Shown: positions 46,937 to 55,418 of the stretch, piece by piece
How positions within the stretch are numbered: the stretch's first letter is position 1
Layout: the number at the start of each line of letters is the position of its first letter
NCBI GenBank assembly: GCA_041665785.1
Contig: JBAYIE010000008.1
Location: 42,073-106,072, forward strand
Source of the DNA: JBAYIE01 sp041665785
GTDB taxonomy: Bacteria; Bacteroidota; Bacteroidia; UKL13-3
DNA: 64,000 nt
Direction of reading: 5' to 3'
Notes under the pieces: generated by a model
Database searches by the model: none
Told to the model about the DNA's origin: nothing
The model's input: only the letters and a program-made list of their open reading frames with translations
Program-made: the position numbers and the translations under genes

Positions 46937-47962
46937 TTACTCTCCAACTTCTACCTTAGCCTGATAAGCACCGCCAAAAGCTCTATCTTTTATTTTAGCT
47001 TCTAGTTCATCCGATAATTCTACATTATCGAGTAACAGTTGCTTAACGGCATCGCGTCCCTGTCCGAGCTTGGTTTCATTGTAACTAAACCAGGAACCGC
47101 TCTTTTTGATGATCTCCATTTCAACACCCAGATCAACGATTTCGCCAACCTTGGAAACTCCCTGTCCATAGATTATATCAAATTCAATGGTTCGGAATGG
47201 AGGGGCTACTTTATTTTTGGCCACTTTTACTTTGGTGCGGTTACCTACAATATCATTTCCATCTTTCAACTGACCTATACGGCGAATATCCAAACGTACT
47301 GATGCATAAAATTTCAGAGCGTTACCTCCGGTTGTTGTTTCCGGATTGCCGAACATCACTCCTATTTTATCACGCAACTGATTGATGAAAATACAAATAC
47401 AACCTGTTTTGTTGATGGTACCGGTAAGTTTACGCAAAGCCTGACTCATTAAGCGGGCCTGTAAACCCATTTTAGAATCACCCATATCGCCTTCAATTTC
47501 AGCTTTCGGTACCAATGCGGCTACCGAGTCAATAACGATGATGTCAATGGCACCGGATCGGATCAGGGCATCTGCAATTTCGAGTGCCTGCTCACCATCA
47601 TCCGGTTGTGATATCAATAAATTGTCGGTATCGATTCCGAGTTTTTCAGCATACGATTTATCAAAGGCATGTTCTGCATCGATGAATGCCGCCATACCTC
47701 CGAGTTTTTGTACCTGAGCAATGGCATGTTGCGCCAGTGTGGTTTTACCGGATGATTCAGGACCGTAAATTTCGATGATCCTTCCTTTGGGTAAGCCGCC
47801 AATTCCCAAAGCAATGTCGAGTCCAATGGAACCGGTTGAAACTGCTTCCACACCATCCACCGTTCTATCGCTCATTTTCATTACGGTACCTTTACCGTAT
47901 TCTTTTTCCAGCTTATCTATGGTCAGCTGAAGGGCTTTCAGTTTTTCCTTGTTGTCGCTCAT
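46937..47962 (-). CDS. recA: Recombinase RecA
   Basis: ATP-dependent strand-exchange protein for recombination and the SOS response. The 341-residue protein has Walker A GPESSGKTT, MAW-like region ALEIADALIRSGAIDIIVID (Walker B), the L2 GNPETTTGGNALKFYASVRL and a short C-terminal tail ending in Glu (AKVEVGE). ATG at 47962 (MSDNKEKLKALQLT) matches homologues; another ATG at 47980 adds six residues. No LexA-like box was noticed upstream. Confidence 0.98.
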   Translation of the reverse strand: MSDNKEKLKALQLTIDKLEKEYGKGTVMKMSDRTVDGVEAVSTGSIGLDIALGIGGLPKGRIIEIYGPESSGKTTLAQHAIAQVQKLGGMAAFIDAEHAFDKSYAEKLGIDTDNLLISQPDDGEQALEIADALIRSGAIDIIVIDSVAALVPKAEIEGDMGDSKMGLQARLMSQALRKLTGTINKTGCICIFINQLRDKIGVMFGNPETTTGGNALKFYASVRLDIRRIGQLKDGNDIVGNRTKVKVAKNKVAPPFRTIEFDIIYGQGVSKVGEIVDLGVEMEIIKKSGSWFSYNETKLGQGRDAVKQLLLDNVELSDELEAKIKDRAFGGAYQAKVEVGE

Positions 47963-48047
47963 ATATCGTGTATTATTCATGGTTCGAAGTTCTGTTACTT
48001 AGTTTAATTGTAAAAGCATTGTGTATAAATTCATTGCGAATGTGAAA

Positions 48048-48055
48048 CAAAGGTA
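48048..48055 (-). promoter_or_regulatory. -7 box upstream of recA
   Basis: On the minus strand TACCTTTG matches TAnnTTTG, 67 bp before the first recA ATG and downstream of the terminator at 48094-48121. No clear -33 TTG is at the right distance. Confidence 0.35.
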
Positions 48056-48093
48056 ATTCCATCACTTCGCATCCTATTTGCGATGTAAGTAAA

Positions 48094-48121
48094 CAAAAAA
48101 AGGTTGCCTTTCGGCAACCTT
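48094..48121 (-). terminator. Rho-independent terminator of the DUF2911 gene
   Basis: A 9-bp stem, AAGGTTGCC (48100-48108) and GGCAACCTT (48113-48121), with a 4-base loop. On the minus strand it is followed by a run of seven or eight T. It is 20 bp after the DUF2911 stop. Confidence 0.85.
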
Positions 48122-48140
48122 ATTCAAAATAAAAATAAGT

Positions 48141-48986
48141 CTATTTCTTTTTAACGTTTCCAGCCGTTTTCCACTCGGATAGGGCTTTCTCTACATTGTC
48201 TTTAAAAAAGAAACCTTGTGGATTTTTATCGCCCAATTCCTTCGCTTTAGCAGCATGTGTGTATGCTCCCTGCATATCTCCCTTGCCGGCTAAGGCTTGC
48301 GCTTTGATCCAGTTATTAAACCACTGATTGGATAAGGCAATGGATTGATTGGCATATCCCAGGCATTTGTCGTAATCTTTGGTGTCGAGGTAATAACGTG
48401 CGGCATTGTTGTATACCTGCCAGGTTGAACCAACTGCTTTATCTATAGCTTCAATGGTTTGACGTGTTGTAGGACAAGCTACTTCAAAGCTCACTTTTAC
48501 CTTTTCCCATTCCATAGAAACGATTGCTTTTTCAGCCGTAAAATCAGTGATGGTATATGCCAGACGCTCACGGTTGGCTATTGCAACCGGTGCCGCATTG
48601 AAGCGCGTCTGATCATTGTCCTGCTTGTATTGGTCGGTTGATGCCGAGGCGTCTTTATTGAGAATCACAGTCCATGAACCTTTGGAAGGAATAAAGAAAA
48701 GGGAGTAGGTACCTTTGGGAACATCTGCTCCATTTACCTGAACATCTTTTGAAAATGTAATTTTAGTGGCCGAATTGGCACCTGCTCTCCATAATTTATC
48801 AAAGGGTACTACTTCGCCCCAGATTGTACGTCCTTTTACGCCGGGACTGCTGTAATCAATGGTTATATCCGTATAGCCTACGGTTTGCATAACCATGGCT
48901 TTCGGGCTGGGTTGCGGTAAAGATAATTGTGCGAAGGAACTCATCGAAGCTCCAATCATTGCGGTAAGGAAAAGTAACTTTTTCAT
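48141..48986 (-). CDS. DUF2911 domain-containing exported protein with TPR-like C-terminus
   Basis: A 281-residue exported protein (signal peptide ends MSSFAQ). Residues about 20-165 are a DUF2911 domain (SPKAMVMQTVGYTDITIDYS, PGVKGRTIWG, VPFDKLWRAGANSATKITFS, PKGTYSLFFIP). Residues about 190-270 form helical TPR-like repeats (YNNAARYYLDTKDYDKCLGY, GDMQGAYTHAAKAKELGDKN). The biochemical role of DUF2911 is unknown. It is monocistronic, with a terminator after it and a 22-bp tandem repeat starting 31 bp upstream. Confidence 0.9.
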   Translation of the reverse strand: MKKLLFLTAMIGASMSSFAQLSLPQPSPKAMVMQTVGYTDITIDYSSPGVKGRTIWGEVVPFDKLWRAGANSATKITFSKDVQVNGADVPKGTYSLFFIPSKGSWTVILNKDASASTDQYKQDNDQTRFNAAPVAIANRERLAYTITDFTAEKAIVSMEWEKVKVSFEVACPTTRQTIEAIDKAVGSTWQVYNNAARYYLDTKDYDKCLGYANQSIALSNQWFNNWIKAQALAGKGDMQGAYTHAAKAKELGDKNPQGFFFKDNVEKALSEWKTAGNVKKK

Positions 48987-49016
48987 TTTTTTGGTTGTGG
49001 TTAAGTTGAGTAAAAG

Positions 49017-49094
49017 GTGATATGTGTTTAAGAGTTAAGTGATATGTGTTAAAGAGATAAGTGATATGTGTTTATGTGTTAAGTGATATGTGTT
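49017..49094. repeat. 22-bp-period tandem repeat, four units
   Basis: GTGATATGTGTT recurs identically at 49017, 49039, 49061 and 49083, exactly every 22 bp. The 10-bp linkers vary (TAAGAGTTAA, AAAGAGATAA, TATGTGTTAA). The array lies 31-108 bp upstream of the DUF2911 start, where a promoter would be expected. Two helical turns per unit would put every copy on the same DNA face. It is not a CRISPR: the linkers are short and related. Confidence 0.85.
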
Positions 49095-49152
49095 GATATA
49101 GTCCAACGCCGTTGTGCTATTTCGGGCAAACCCGCCTGAACTAAAATCTGCG

Positions 49153-49215
49153 ACGAGACAAAGCCTTTTTCATTATTTCCGCCTACGCTAAAGCTTCGGC
49201 AGGACAATGCATTTT
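49153..49215 (-). repeat. Inverted copy of the TGTCTCGCCGAAGC hairpin repeat
   Basis: On the minus strand this reads AAAAATGCATTGTCCTGCCG, then AAGCTTTAGCGTAGGCGGAA and, about 20 bases later, TTTGTCTCGTCG. It matches unit 1 at about 22359-22400 with few changes, 27 kb away and in opposite orientation. It sits between the tandem repeat and the SDR gene end. Confidence 0.75.
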
Positions 49216-49239
49216 TCAATATTCATTATTCATTATTCA

Positions 49240-50034
49240 TTACAAATTAGGAGTTCTTCCTCCATCAACCGGCAAATTAATACCGGTGATATATGCGGCA
49301 TATTCGCTGGCCAGAAATGCGGCTGCATAGGCCAGTTCTTCGGGTTGTGCAAATCGGGCCAATGGAATTTCAGCCAACATTTCGTGACTGACTTCATCGG
49401 TAGTATGTTGTTGTTTTTGAGCTTTTCCTTCAATGATTTGTTTTAACCGGTCAGTAGCGGTAGCCCCGGGTAATATATTGTTCACTGTAATCCCAAACGG
49501 ACCTAGTTCATTGGACAGCGTCTTGGCCCAATTGGCAACAGCACCCCGGATGGTATTGCTTACGCCAAGTCCTTTTAACGGAGCCTTAACCGAAGTTGAA
49601 ATAATATTGATGATACGGCCATAACCAGAAGCACGCATGCCATCCACGACCTGTTGTACCAAAACCTGATTGCATAACAGATGATTGGTAAATGCCGAAA
49701 GGTATTCGTTCAATTCAGCATCCAGTGCCAGGCCGGCTGGTGGTCCACCGGTATTGTTGACGAGAATCTGGTAAATTCGTGGTTCGTTTATTTTATCCGC
49801 TAATTTTTCTTTGAGTGATTCGGGTTTTGAAAAATCAGCAGCGATATAATCATGCACCTGTCCTTTGGAAATATCCAGATCCTTCACGATTTGCTGAAGG
49901 ATACTTTCGTTGCGCGCAACCAGAGTTACATTGGCGCCTAATCGGGCAAACAGTTTTGCAATGGCATTGCCTATGCCTCTTGATGCACCGCAAACAAGTG
50001 CATTTTTACCGGTTAAATTGAATTGCATACTCAT
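49240..50034 (-). CDS. SDR family oxidoreductase with altered active site
   Basis: A 264-residue Rossmann-fold protein. The cofactor motif is present (GASRGIG, about 18-24), as are VNNTGGP (for NNAG) and the catalytic-Ser region IINIISTS. The usual Tyr-x3-Lys is replaced: the aligned stretch reads GLGVSNTIRGAVANWAKTL, with Ser-x3-Arg. Other SDR members have the same change. The PGATATDR segment and C-terminal ITGINLPVDGGRTPNL are normal. Probably a dehydrogenase/reductase, substrate unknown. ATG at 50034 or 50028. Last gene of the lptF-led operon, 10 bp after the thioesterase gene. Confidence 0.87.
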   Translation of the reverse strand: MSMQFNLTGKNALVCGASRGIGNAIAKLFARLGANVTLVARNESILQQIVKDLDISKGQVHDYIAADFSKPESLKEKLADKINEPRIYQILVNNTGGPPAGLALDAELNEYLSAFTNHLLCNQVLVQQVVDGMRASGYGRIINIISTSVKAPLKGLGVSNTIRGAVANWAKTLSNELGPFGITVNNILPGATATDRLKQIIEGKAQKQQHTTDEVSHEMLAEIPLARFAQPEELAYAAAFLASEYAAYITGINLPVDGGRTPNL

Positions 50035-50044
50035 GCTACGCGAA

Positions 50045-50437
50045 TTAACTCAAATTCCTGAACAACTGCTCCAATCGTGTTTTTTTAAGTATTTTTTGAC
50101 CTGTCTCACCACTGGCAATCAATCGGTTGTCAACCCTGGCGGTATAGCTGCAAATCACTTCATTTCCGTTTACCCTTAATAATTCAGCTTCAAAGCGAAC
50201 CGTTTCACCAATCAATGCAGGTGCATGATGATCTACATGCAGATAAGTCCCTATGCCTTCTTCGTCGTGTTCTTTCATTTCAAGCGCAAACAAACGACAT
50301 GCCCATTCAGCATCACGACCTAAGGCAAATGTGGCATAAACCGGATGTACTTCTCCTGAGTCAAAGGTGGCAGTATCTTTCTCTTCTATGACTTTGTTAT
50401 ACGATTTCGTATCACCGGCTTGAAATGGATTGATCAT
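50045..50437 (-). CDS. Hotdog-fold thioesterase (FlK-like)
   Basis: A 130-residue single hotdog domain resembling fluoroacetyl-CoA thioesterase-like and 4HBT proteins: HPVYATFALGRDAEWACRLF forms the early helix region, GTYLHVDHHAPALIGETVRF the central strand with candidate catalytic His, and EVICSYTARVDNRLIASG the last strands. It would hydrolyse an acyl-CoA or act as a binding protein; the acyl group is unknown. Eight bases after ribBA. Confidence 0.8.
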   Translation of the reverse strand: MINPFQAGDTKSYNKVIEEKDTATFDSGEVHPVYATFALGRDAEWACRLFALEMKEHDEEGIGTYLHVDHHAPALIGETVRFEAELLRVNGNEVICSYTARVDNRLIASGETGQKILKKTRLEQLFRNLS

Positions 50438-50445
50438 AGGCTGTA

Positions 50446-51648
50446 TTAAAAATCGTGACCCATACGGCTGCGTTTTGTATCCATATATTGTTGGTTGTGC
50501 GGATTGGACTCGGTATGAATCGGAACATTCTCTACGATTTCCAGACCGTAACCGATTAGTCCTGCGCGTTTGGTAGGATTGTTGGTCATCAGGCGCATTT
50601 TATGCACCCCTACATCGCGCAGAATTTGTGCACCAACACCATAATCACGTTCGTCGGGTTTAAAACCTAATTGCACATTGGCATCCACGGTATCTAATCC
50701 TTGTTCCTGCAATTTATACGCCTTGAGTTTATTAATCAGACCAATCCCTCTTCCTTCCTGATTGATATAGAGAATCACACCTTTACCTTCCTTTTCTACC
50801 ATTTCCATAGCCTTTTGCAACTGATCTCCGCAATCGCAGCGCATGGAATGGAAAATATCACCAGTAACGCATGAAGAGTGTACGCGCACCAATACCGGAT
50901 CTTCGGGCTTCCATTCACCTTTTTTCAAAACCAGGTGTTCTTGTCCGGTGTCTTTTTGTTCGTATGCCAGCAATTCAAAATTTCCATAATGAGTTGGCAT
51001 TTCTACAGAAATTAAACGACGTATCAGGGACTCATTTTTCAACCGGTATTCAATCAGATCCTGGATGGTAATGAGTTTTAAATCGAAGCGTTCTGCTACT
51101 TTAACCAAATCAGGCAAACGTGCCATGCTTCCATCCTCATTCAGAATTTCAACAATACAACCAGCCGGCTCAAATCCGGAGAGACGCGCCAGATCAATGG
51201 CTGCTTCTGTATGTCCGGCCCGCCGCAATACACCATCTTTCATGGCCTTGAGCGGAAAAATATGTCCGGGTTTACCCAGGTCTTCAGGACGTGTATCTGG
51301 AGCTATCAAAGCTTGCATGGTTTTAGCACGGTCGCTTGCCGATATTCCGGTTGAACAACCTTTGCCCAGCAAATCCACCGATACGGTAAATGCTGTTTCA
51401 TGCACTGCATTGTTGTCTTTTACCATCAGGTTTAAGCCCAACTCATTGCAACGTTCTTCGGTTAATGGTGCACAAATTAACCCTCGTCCGTGGGTTGCCA
51501 TAAAGTTTATTACTTCCGGAGTAACGTTTCGCGCCGCTGTTAAAAAATCTCCTTCGTTTTCACGATCTTCATCATCGACTACTATGACCAATTTACCATT
51601 GCGAATATCTTCTATCGCTTCTTCTATTGTATGAAATGCAAAACTCAT
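50446..51648 (-). CDS. ribBA: Bifunctional 3,4-dihydroxy-2-butanone-4-phosphate synthase / GTP cyclohydrolase II
   Basis: Two entry steps of riboflavin synthesis from ribulose 5-phosphate and GTP. In 400 residues, RibB (about 1-200) shows DDEDRENEGDF, THGRGLICAPL and GHTEAAIDLARLSG; RibA (about 205-400) shows VRVHSSCVTGDIFHSMRCDC, the three-Cys zinc site, and YINQEGRGIGL, ending RMGHDF. The ATG shares four bases with the glycosyltransferase stop (ATGA). Its position inside an envelope-gene operon is notable. No FMN riboswitch was recognised upstream. Confidence 0.97.
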   Translation of the reverse strand: MSFAFHTIEEAIEDIRNGKLVIVVDDEDRENEGDFLTAARNVTPEVINFMATHGRGLICAPLTEERCNELGLNLMVKDNNAVHETAFTVSVDLLGKGCSTGISASDRAKTMQALIAPDTRPEDLGKPGHIFPLKAMKDGVLRRAGHTEAAIDLARLSGFEPAGCIVEILNEDGSMARLPDLVKVAERFDLKLITIQDLIEYRLKNESLIRRLISVEMPTHYGNFELLAYEQKDTGQEHLVLKKGEWKPEDPVLVRVHSSCVTGDIFHSMRCDCGDQLQKAMEMVEKEGKGVILYINQEGRGIGLINKLKAYKLQEQGLDTVDANVQLGFKPDERDYGVGAQILRDVGVHKMRLMTNNPTKRAGLIGYGLEIVENVPIHTESNPHNQQYMDTKRSRMGHDF

Positions 51649-52859
51649 GCTGCTGTAATTAATGACTTATAAAATTGTAACACACGATGTATGATTTTTG
51701 TGTTATCGTATACTGAAATGGCCAGTTGGTTTGCCTCCAATCGCAATTTTGCTGCTTCTTCAGGATTCCTCAAAAGCCTTATCAGTTGTGCTGCGAAGGT
51801 ATCTTTATCGCTTGCAAGTAACAAATGTTTTCCATCTTCACAGGCAATGCCTTGTGCTCCCAATGGAGTAGATACTATTTCTTTTCCCAAAGCCAGTCCT
51901 TCCAGAATTTTGACGCGGATTCCGCTACCTGCAAATAACGGAACGATCATGATTTCTTTCTGTTGCATAAATTCAATAGCGTCCTCTACCTCTCCTACTA
52001 TAACAACCGAAGCGGAAGCATAGTGTTTAAAACTTTCCGGCATTCCTCGTCCGGCCAGGTAAAATATAGCTTCCGGGACGCTCCGGTTTACGGTTGGCCA
52101 AACTTCTTCCAGAAACCATTCCATGGCCTGACGGTTGGGTAACCACTCCATGGATCCCAAATGAAAAACCGATGCTTTTTCAATGGCTGTATGATTGGGT
52201 GAAAGTCTCCCGAGATCAATCCCAAAGGGCGATACAAATATGGGCGACTTGCAACCCATGGCTTTGAAAACATCGGCATCCTGCTGAGTAACCGTAGTCA
52301 AACCATCAAACAGCCGGATCGCGTTGTGTTCAGCCTTTTTCATCCTTTTAGCCAATAATTGCAAGTACCAGGCTTTGATCGGTTGCTTCTCATTTTTGGC
52401 CAATGTTTCCCAAATCTGATACTCCACATTGTGTTGTCGCAATATACAGGGAGCCTTGCTGTGCTTACGAACTGCATGAATATAGGGTGAAACAAATAAT
52501 CCTTCGAATACAATAACGTCAAAGGATTTTGTTTTCAATATTTGAATCAGCAGGTTCTCAAATGCAGGCGAAACAAAACGCTGAATATTGTATGAATCCG
52601 ACCCAAAAAGATTGAGAAATGCATCCAGGGGCCGTACATCGGTATTGAGGGTTATAGTCTTCCAGTCGGCCAGTTGTTTCACATCTGCCGGAAGCTTTTC
52701 CATTTCAACCCAATGCTTGTTTGTATTGATGGCACAAACGGTAACCTCGCATCTGGCCTCGTGATAACCCTTCACATAATTGAAAAATCCCAGAGCCCCC
52801 CCATCTTTGAGTGGCCATGGTACGCGATTCATGATTTGTAAGATACGCAATCCGCTCAT
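51645..52859 (-). CDS. Glycosyltransferase, GT4-like (GT-B fold)
   Basis: A 404-residue cytoplasmic or membrane-associated sugar transferase. The N-terminal half has RILQIMNRVPWPLKDGGALG, the donor-glycine loop, and CILRQHNVEYQIWE; the C-terminal half has VFHLGSMEWLPNRQAMEWFL and the nucleotide-sugar motif VPLFAGSGIRVKILEGLALG with its conserved Glu. Donor and acceptor are unknown. Neighbouring lptF/G suggests lipopolysaccharide or related glycan assembly. Start and stop overlap both neighbours by four bases. Confidence 0.9.
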   Translation of the reverse strand: MSGLRILQIMNRVPWPLKDGGALGFFNYVKGYHEARCEVTVCAINTNKHWVEMEKLPADVKQLADWKTITLNTDVRPLDAFLNLFGSDSYNIQRFVSPAFENLLIQILKTKSFDVIVFEGLFVSPYIHAVRKHSKAPCILRQHNVEYQIWETLAKNEKQPIKAWYLQLLAKRMKKAEHNAIRLFDGLTTVTQQDADVFKAMGCKSPIFVSPFGIDLGRLSPNHTAIEKASVFHLGSMEWLPNRQAMEWFLEEVWPTVNRSVPEAIFYLAGRGMPESFKHYASASVVIVGEVEDAIEFMQQKEIMIVPLFAGSGIRVKILEGLALGKEIVSTPLGAQGIACEDGKHLLLASDKDTFAAQLIRLLRNPEEAAKLRLEANQLAISVYDNTKIIHRVLQFYKSLITAA

Positions 52860-54271
52860 GCAGGAATCTTTCGTTTAAACCATTTTTGAAACAAGTTTCG
52901 CCATGCCGAAGTATCAAACAAACCCGAATCATTTGCTGCCTGATAGGTCAGAAATACACCAATGGGAAGCAAAACGGCTATTGACAACCACATTCCTACA
53001 GCCGGAGAAGACGACCCGGTTTTAGCCATTTTTTCACCCACTATGGAAACAATATGAAATACGAGGTATAAGATTACTGAAATTACAACCGGCATACCAA
53101 ATCCGCCCTTGCGAATGATGGTACCAAACGGGGCTCCTATAAAAAACATGATGATACACGCGATGGATAAGGTGAACTTGCGATGCCATTCTATTTCATG
53201 TCGAATCAACATTTTTTGATTGGCTTCGGTGTCGTTTACCACAAAATCGAGAGCTGATTTTATAACCCGCGCATTGTTTAACGCATTATCAACCACCAAT
53301 GCCCTGTCTCCGGGGAATGAGTCTATTAACGGAACTTCAACTGCCATTGTAGGTTTGTGCTGTAAATAAAGCGGGTCGTTTAGTTTGAGGTAAAAATCAT
53401 AATAGCTGTATACGGATTTCAGGCGTTGGTTATTCATATTTACAATGGAATCCATTTTATCCCGCAATTGAAATATGTTCAACATCTGGTAACCATCTTT
53501 GAATAAATTTTCGTCTGTCCTGTTCAACTTAAAAGAAAATAAATCGAACATGATTTGTTCTTCGGCAAATGAATACGTGGTATGCGGCATAGTCCGGTCA
53601 TACCCTTCTACCTTATCCAGTTCTTCATACCGGGTTCCGTTATACAAATTAAAAAAGAGATACCGGTCGTCGCTGCTCATGCGCATGGTTCCTCTTTTGG
53701 CTGTCATAACAACGGGATGCAAATTGGAGAACCGGTTGTCATAAATCAGAATATCGTGGAGTTCATTGGTTTCCGGATTTTTACCTCCGATGCGCATGCT
53801 GATACCTTCTATCCCATTGTAGAAAACCCCTTCCTTGATCATCAGGGCCGGCTTTTGCTGACGGATATCGTACAATAGGGCAATGTGCTTGAGTTTAGCC
53901 TTGGGAATAATCACATTGGACACAAAAAATGCGAAAGCACTCAGGGCGGCCATAACCAGAAACATGGGCCTGAAAATACGCCAGATGGAAAATCCGGCAG
54001 ACTTTGCTGCAATGAGTTCGTATGACTCGCCCAGATTTCCGAAACTCATGATCGATGCCAGCAGAATGGATAAGGGTAAGGCGAGTGGAATGATGCTGGA
54101 AGAAAAATAGAAAATCAATTTTGAAATGACCCATATACCCAGACCTTTACCGGCCAATTCATCGATATACAACCAGATAAACTGCATGATCAGGATAAAC
54201 AAGACCACAAAAAAGGTTGGCAGGAATGACCTGAAAAACTGAATACCGATGAGTTTGTCGATCTTTTTCAA
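52856..54271 (-). CDS. LptF/LptG family LPS-export permease
   Basis: Inner-membrane permease of the Lpt ABC exporter that extracts lipopolysaccharide. The 471-residue chain has three N-terminal helices (SFLPTFFVVLFILIMQFIWL, IISKLI-like segment, IPLALPLSILLASIMSFGNL), the coupling-helix motif GNLGESYELIAAKSAG, a large periplasmic beta-jellyroll (about 130-360), and three C-terminal helices. I start at TTG 54271 (KKIDKLIGIQFFRSF), as in homologues; the frame runs on to another TTG at 54310 but that would cross the divergent gene start at 54295. First gene of a five-gene operon. Confidence 0.9.
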   Translation of the reverse strand: MKKIDKLIGIQFFRSFLPTFFVVLFILIMQFIWLYIDELAGKGLGIWVISKLIFYFSSSIIPLALPLSILLASIMSFGNLGESYELIAAKSAGFSIWRIFRPMFLVMAALSAFAFFVSNVIIPKAKLKHIALLYDIRQQKPALMIKEGVFYNGIEGISMRIGGKNPETNELHDILIYDNRFSNLHPVVMTAKRGTMRMSSDDRYLFFNLYNGTRYEELDKVEGYDRTMPHTTYSFAEEQIMFDLFSFKLNRTDENLFKDGYQMLNIFQLRDKMDSIVNMNNQRLKSVYSYYDFYLKLNDPLYLQHKPTMAVEVPLIDSFPGDRALVVDNALNNARVIKSALDFVVNDTEANQKMLIRHEIEWHRKFTLSIACIIMFFIGAPFGTIIRKGGFGMPVVISVILYLVFHIVSIVGEKMAKTGSSSPAVGMWLSIAVLLPIGVFLTYQAANDSGLFDTSAWRNLFQKWFKRKIPA

Positions 54272-54294
54272 AAGCGGAAACGCTATTTTCGAGG

Positions 54295-54837
54295 ATGCAA
54301 AAATCGACAATTAAACTGACAAATCACCAACTGGATTTTGCTTCATCGACTGAATATCCTCTGCTCAAACATCAAATTATGGAACAGGTAGGTTTGTTGT
54401 TGCACGATACTGCAAATCAGCTGAATGATTCGGATTTGTTTACTACCGCACAGCACTGGAAGGTGACACGGGGCGAGAATTATGATAAAATGCCTTATCT
54501 GGCTTTGGATTTCCCCAGTGTTTCTCATAAATCCTTTCCGGTTTTATACAGAACATTGTTCTGGTGGGGACATTATTTTTCGCTGAATCTGCTGGTTCGG
54601 CGCGAGCTGCTGACCAAACAGCGAATCCGGTTAAGCGTACCTGCTTATGTATTAAACGGTGAGGATCTTTGGGATAATAATGTGGAACGTAGTTATATAA
54701 AAACTGCCGAAATTGATTTGAACAGTTTGCAGGGTGAATATGTTCGGATCGCGCAGACCTTTCCCATCTCAGCTTATGAACAGCTGAATCTGGCACCGGA
54801 TGTCTATAAAAACTGGAAAGTAGATATGGGAATTTGA
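54295..54837 (+). CDS. Conserved-looking hypothetical protein
   Basis: A 180-residue soluble protein with no signal peptide or membrane helix that I do not recognise. It is rich in Tyr/Trp and Leu, with a central aromatic segment (RTLFWWGHYFSLNLLVRREL). It starts with ATG 23 bp from the divergent lptF/G start, and converges on the START-like gene. Even composition and good codon use make it a likely real gene. Confidence 0.7.
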   Translation: MQKSTIKLTNHQLDFASSTEYPLLKHQIMEQVGLLLHDTANQLNDSDLFTTAQHWKVTRGENYDKMPYLALDFPSVSHKSFPVLYRTLFWWGHYFSLNLLVRRELLTKQRIRLSVPAYVLNGEDLWDNNVERSYIKTAEIDLNSLQGEYVRIAQTFPISAYEQLNLAPDVYKNWKVDMGI

Positions 54838-54844
54838 GCCTGGA

Positions 54845-55225
54845 TCAGGCGCCAATATTCTTTTTCAATTCGTGCACCTGACTGTCCCACAACTGAGAAG
54901 CATTGCGTTCATCCGCTATATCCACAAAATCGGTGATGACCAAAGCAACATCGTCCGTTAACTCATCCTGGATGATTTCAAATTCGAAGTATTCATCGGC
55001 CGGACCTTCCATCCAGCGAAACTTGATTAAACGGTTAGGAACTTTTTTAACTACCTCAGCAACCTGCTCATCGTTGTCCCACTTAAATTTATAGGTATTG
55101 TTATATAAATCTACATCATCGGCAAACCATTCAGATAAACCTGATGCACTGCTGATATAATTATACAACATGGTTGGTGATGCTTTGACCTCAAACTCCA
55201 AACGTAACTTTTTCCTTTTTGTCAT
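54845..55225 (-). CDS. START-like domain protein (AHSA1/SRPBCC fold)
   Basis: A 126-residue soluble helix-grip protein: KLRLEFEVKASPTMLYNYIS at the N-terminus, ASGLSEWFADDVDLYNNTYK, LIKFRWMEGPADEYFEFEI and a C-terminal helix (ADERNASQLWDSQVHELKKN). These proteins bind hydrophobic ligands or act as chaperone partners; nothing specific can be said. ATG at 55225; the open frame to 55258 begins with TTG and is not needed. Confidence 0.85.
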   Translation of the reverse strand: MTKRKKLRLEFEVKASPTMLYNYISSASGLSEWFADDVDLYNNTYKFKWDNDEQVAEVVKKVPNRLIKFRWMEGPADEYFEFEIIQDELTDDVALVITDFVDIADERNASQLWDSQVHELKKNIGA

Positions 55226-55418
55226 ACTGGCTCTAATTCTGTGATCGCCTACGGGCAAATATATGTTTTTAAATGTTTTTACAAATTTTATTTCAGAGGG
55301 CTGAAGGGCACCATTTTACCCGCTTTTCAGATAAAGTATGCGTCTGCACTCAATCTTTCAACAATGCAAACGGAAACCTTATAAAATCCTTAATTCGCAT
55401 AACTGAATAGAACTGGAA

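Noticed and set aside
49017..49094. Possible CRISPR array
   Set aside because: Period is 22 bp with only 10-bp, mutually similar linkers; there are no 30-bp unique spacers and no cas genes.
50446..54271. FMN riboswitch controlling ribBA
   Set aside because: ribBA overlaps the preceding coding sequence, leaving no leader, and nothing like the FMN aptamer was seen upstream of lptF/G.
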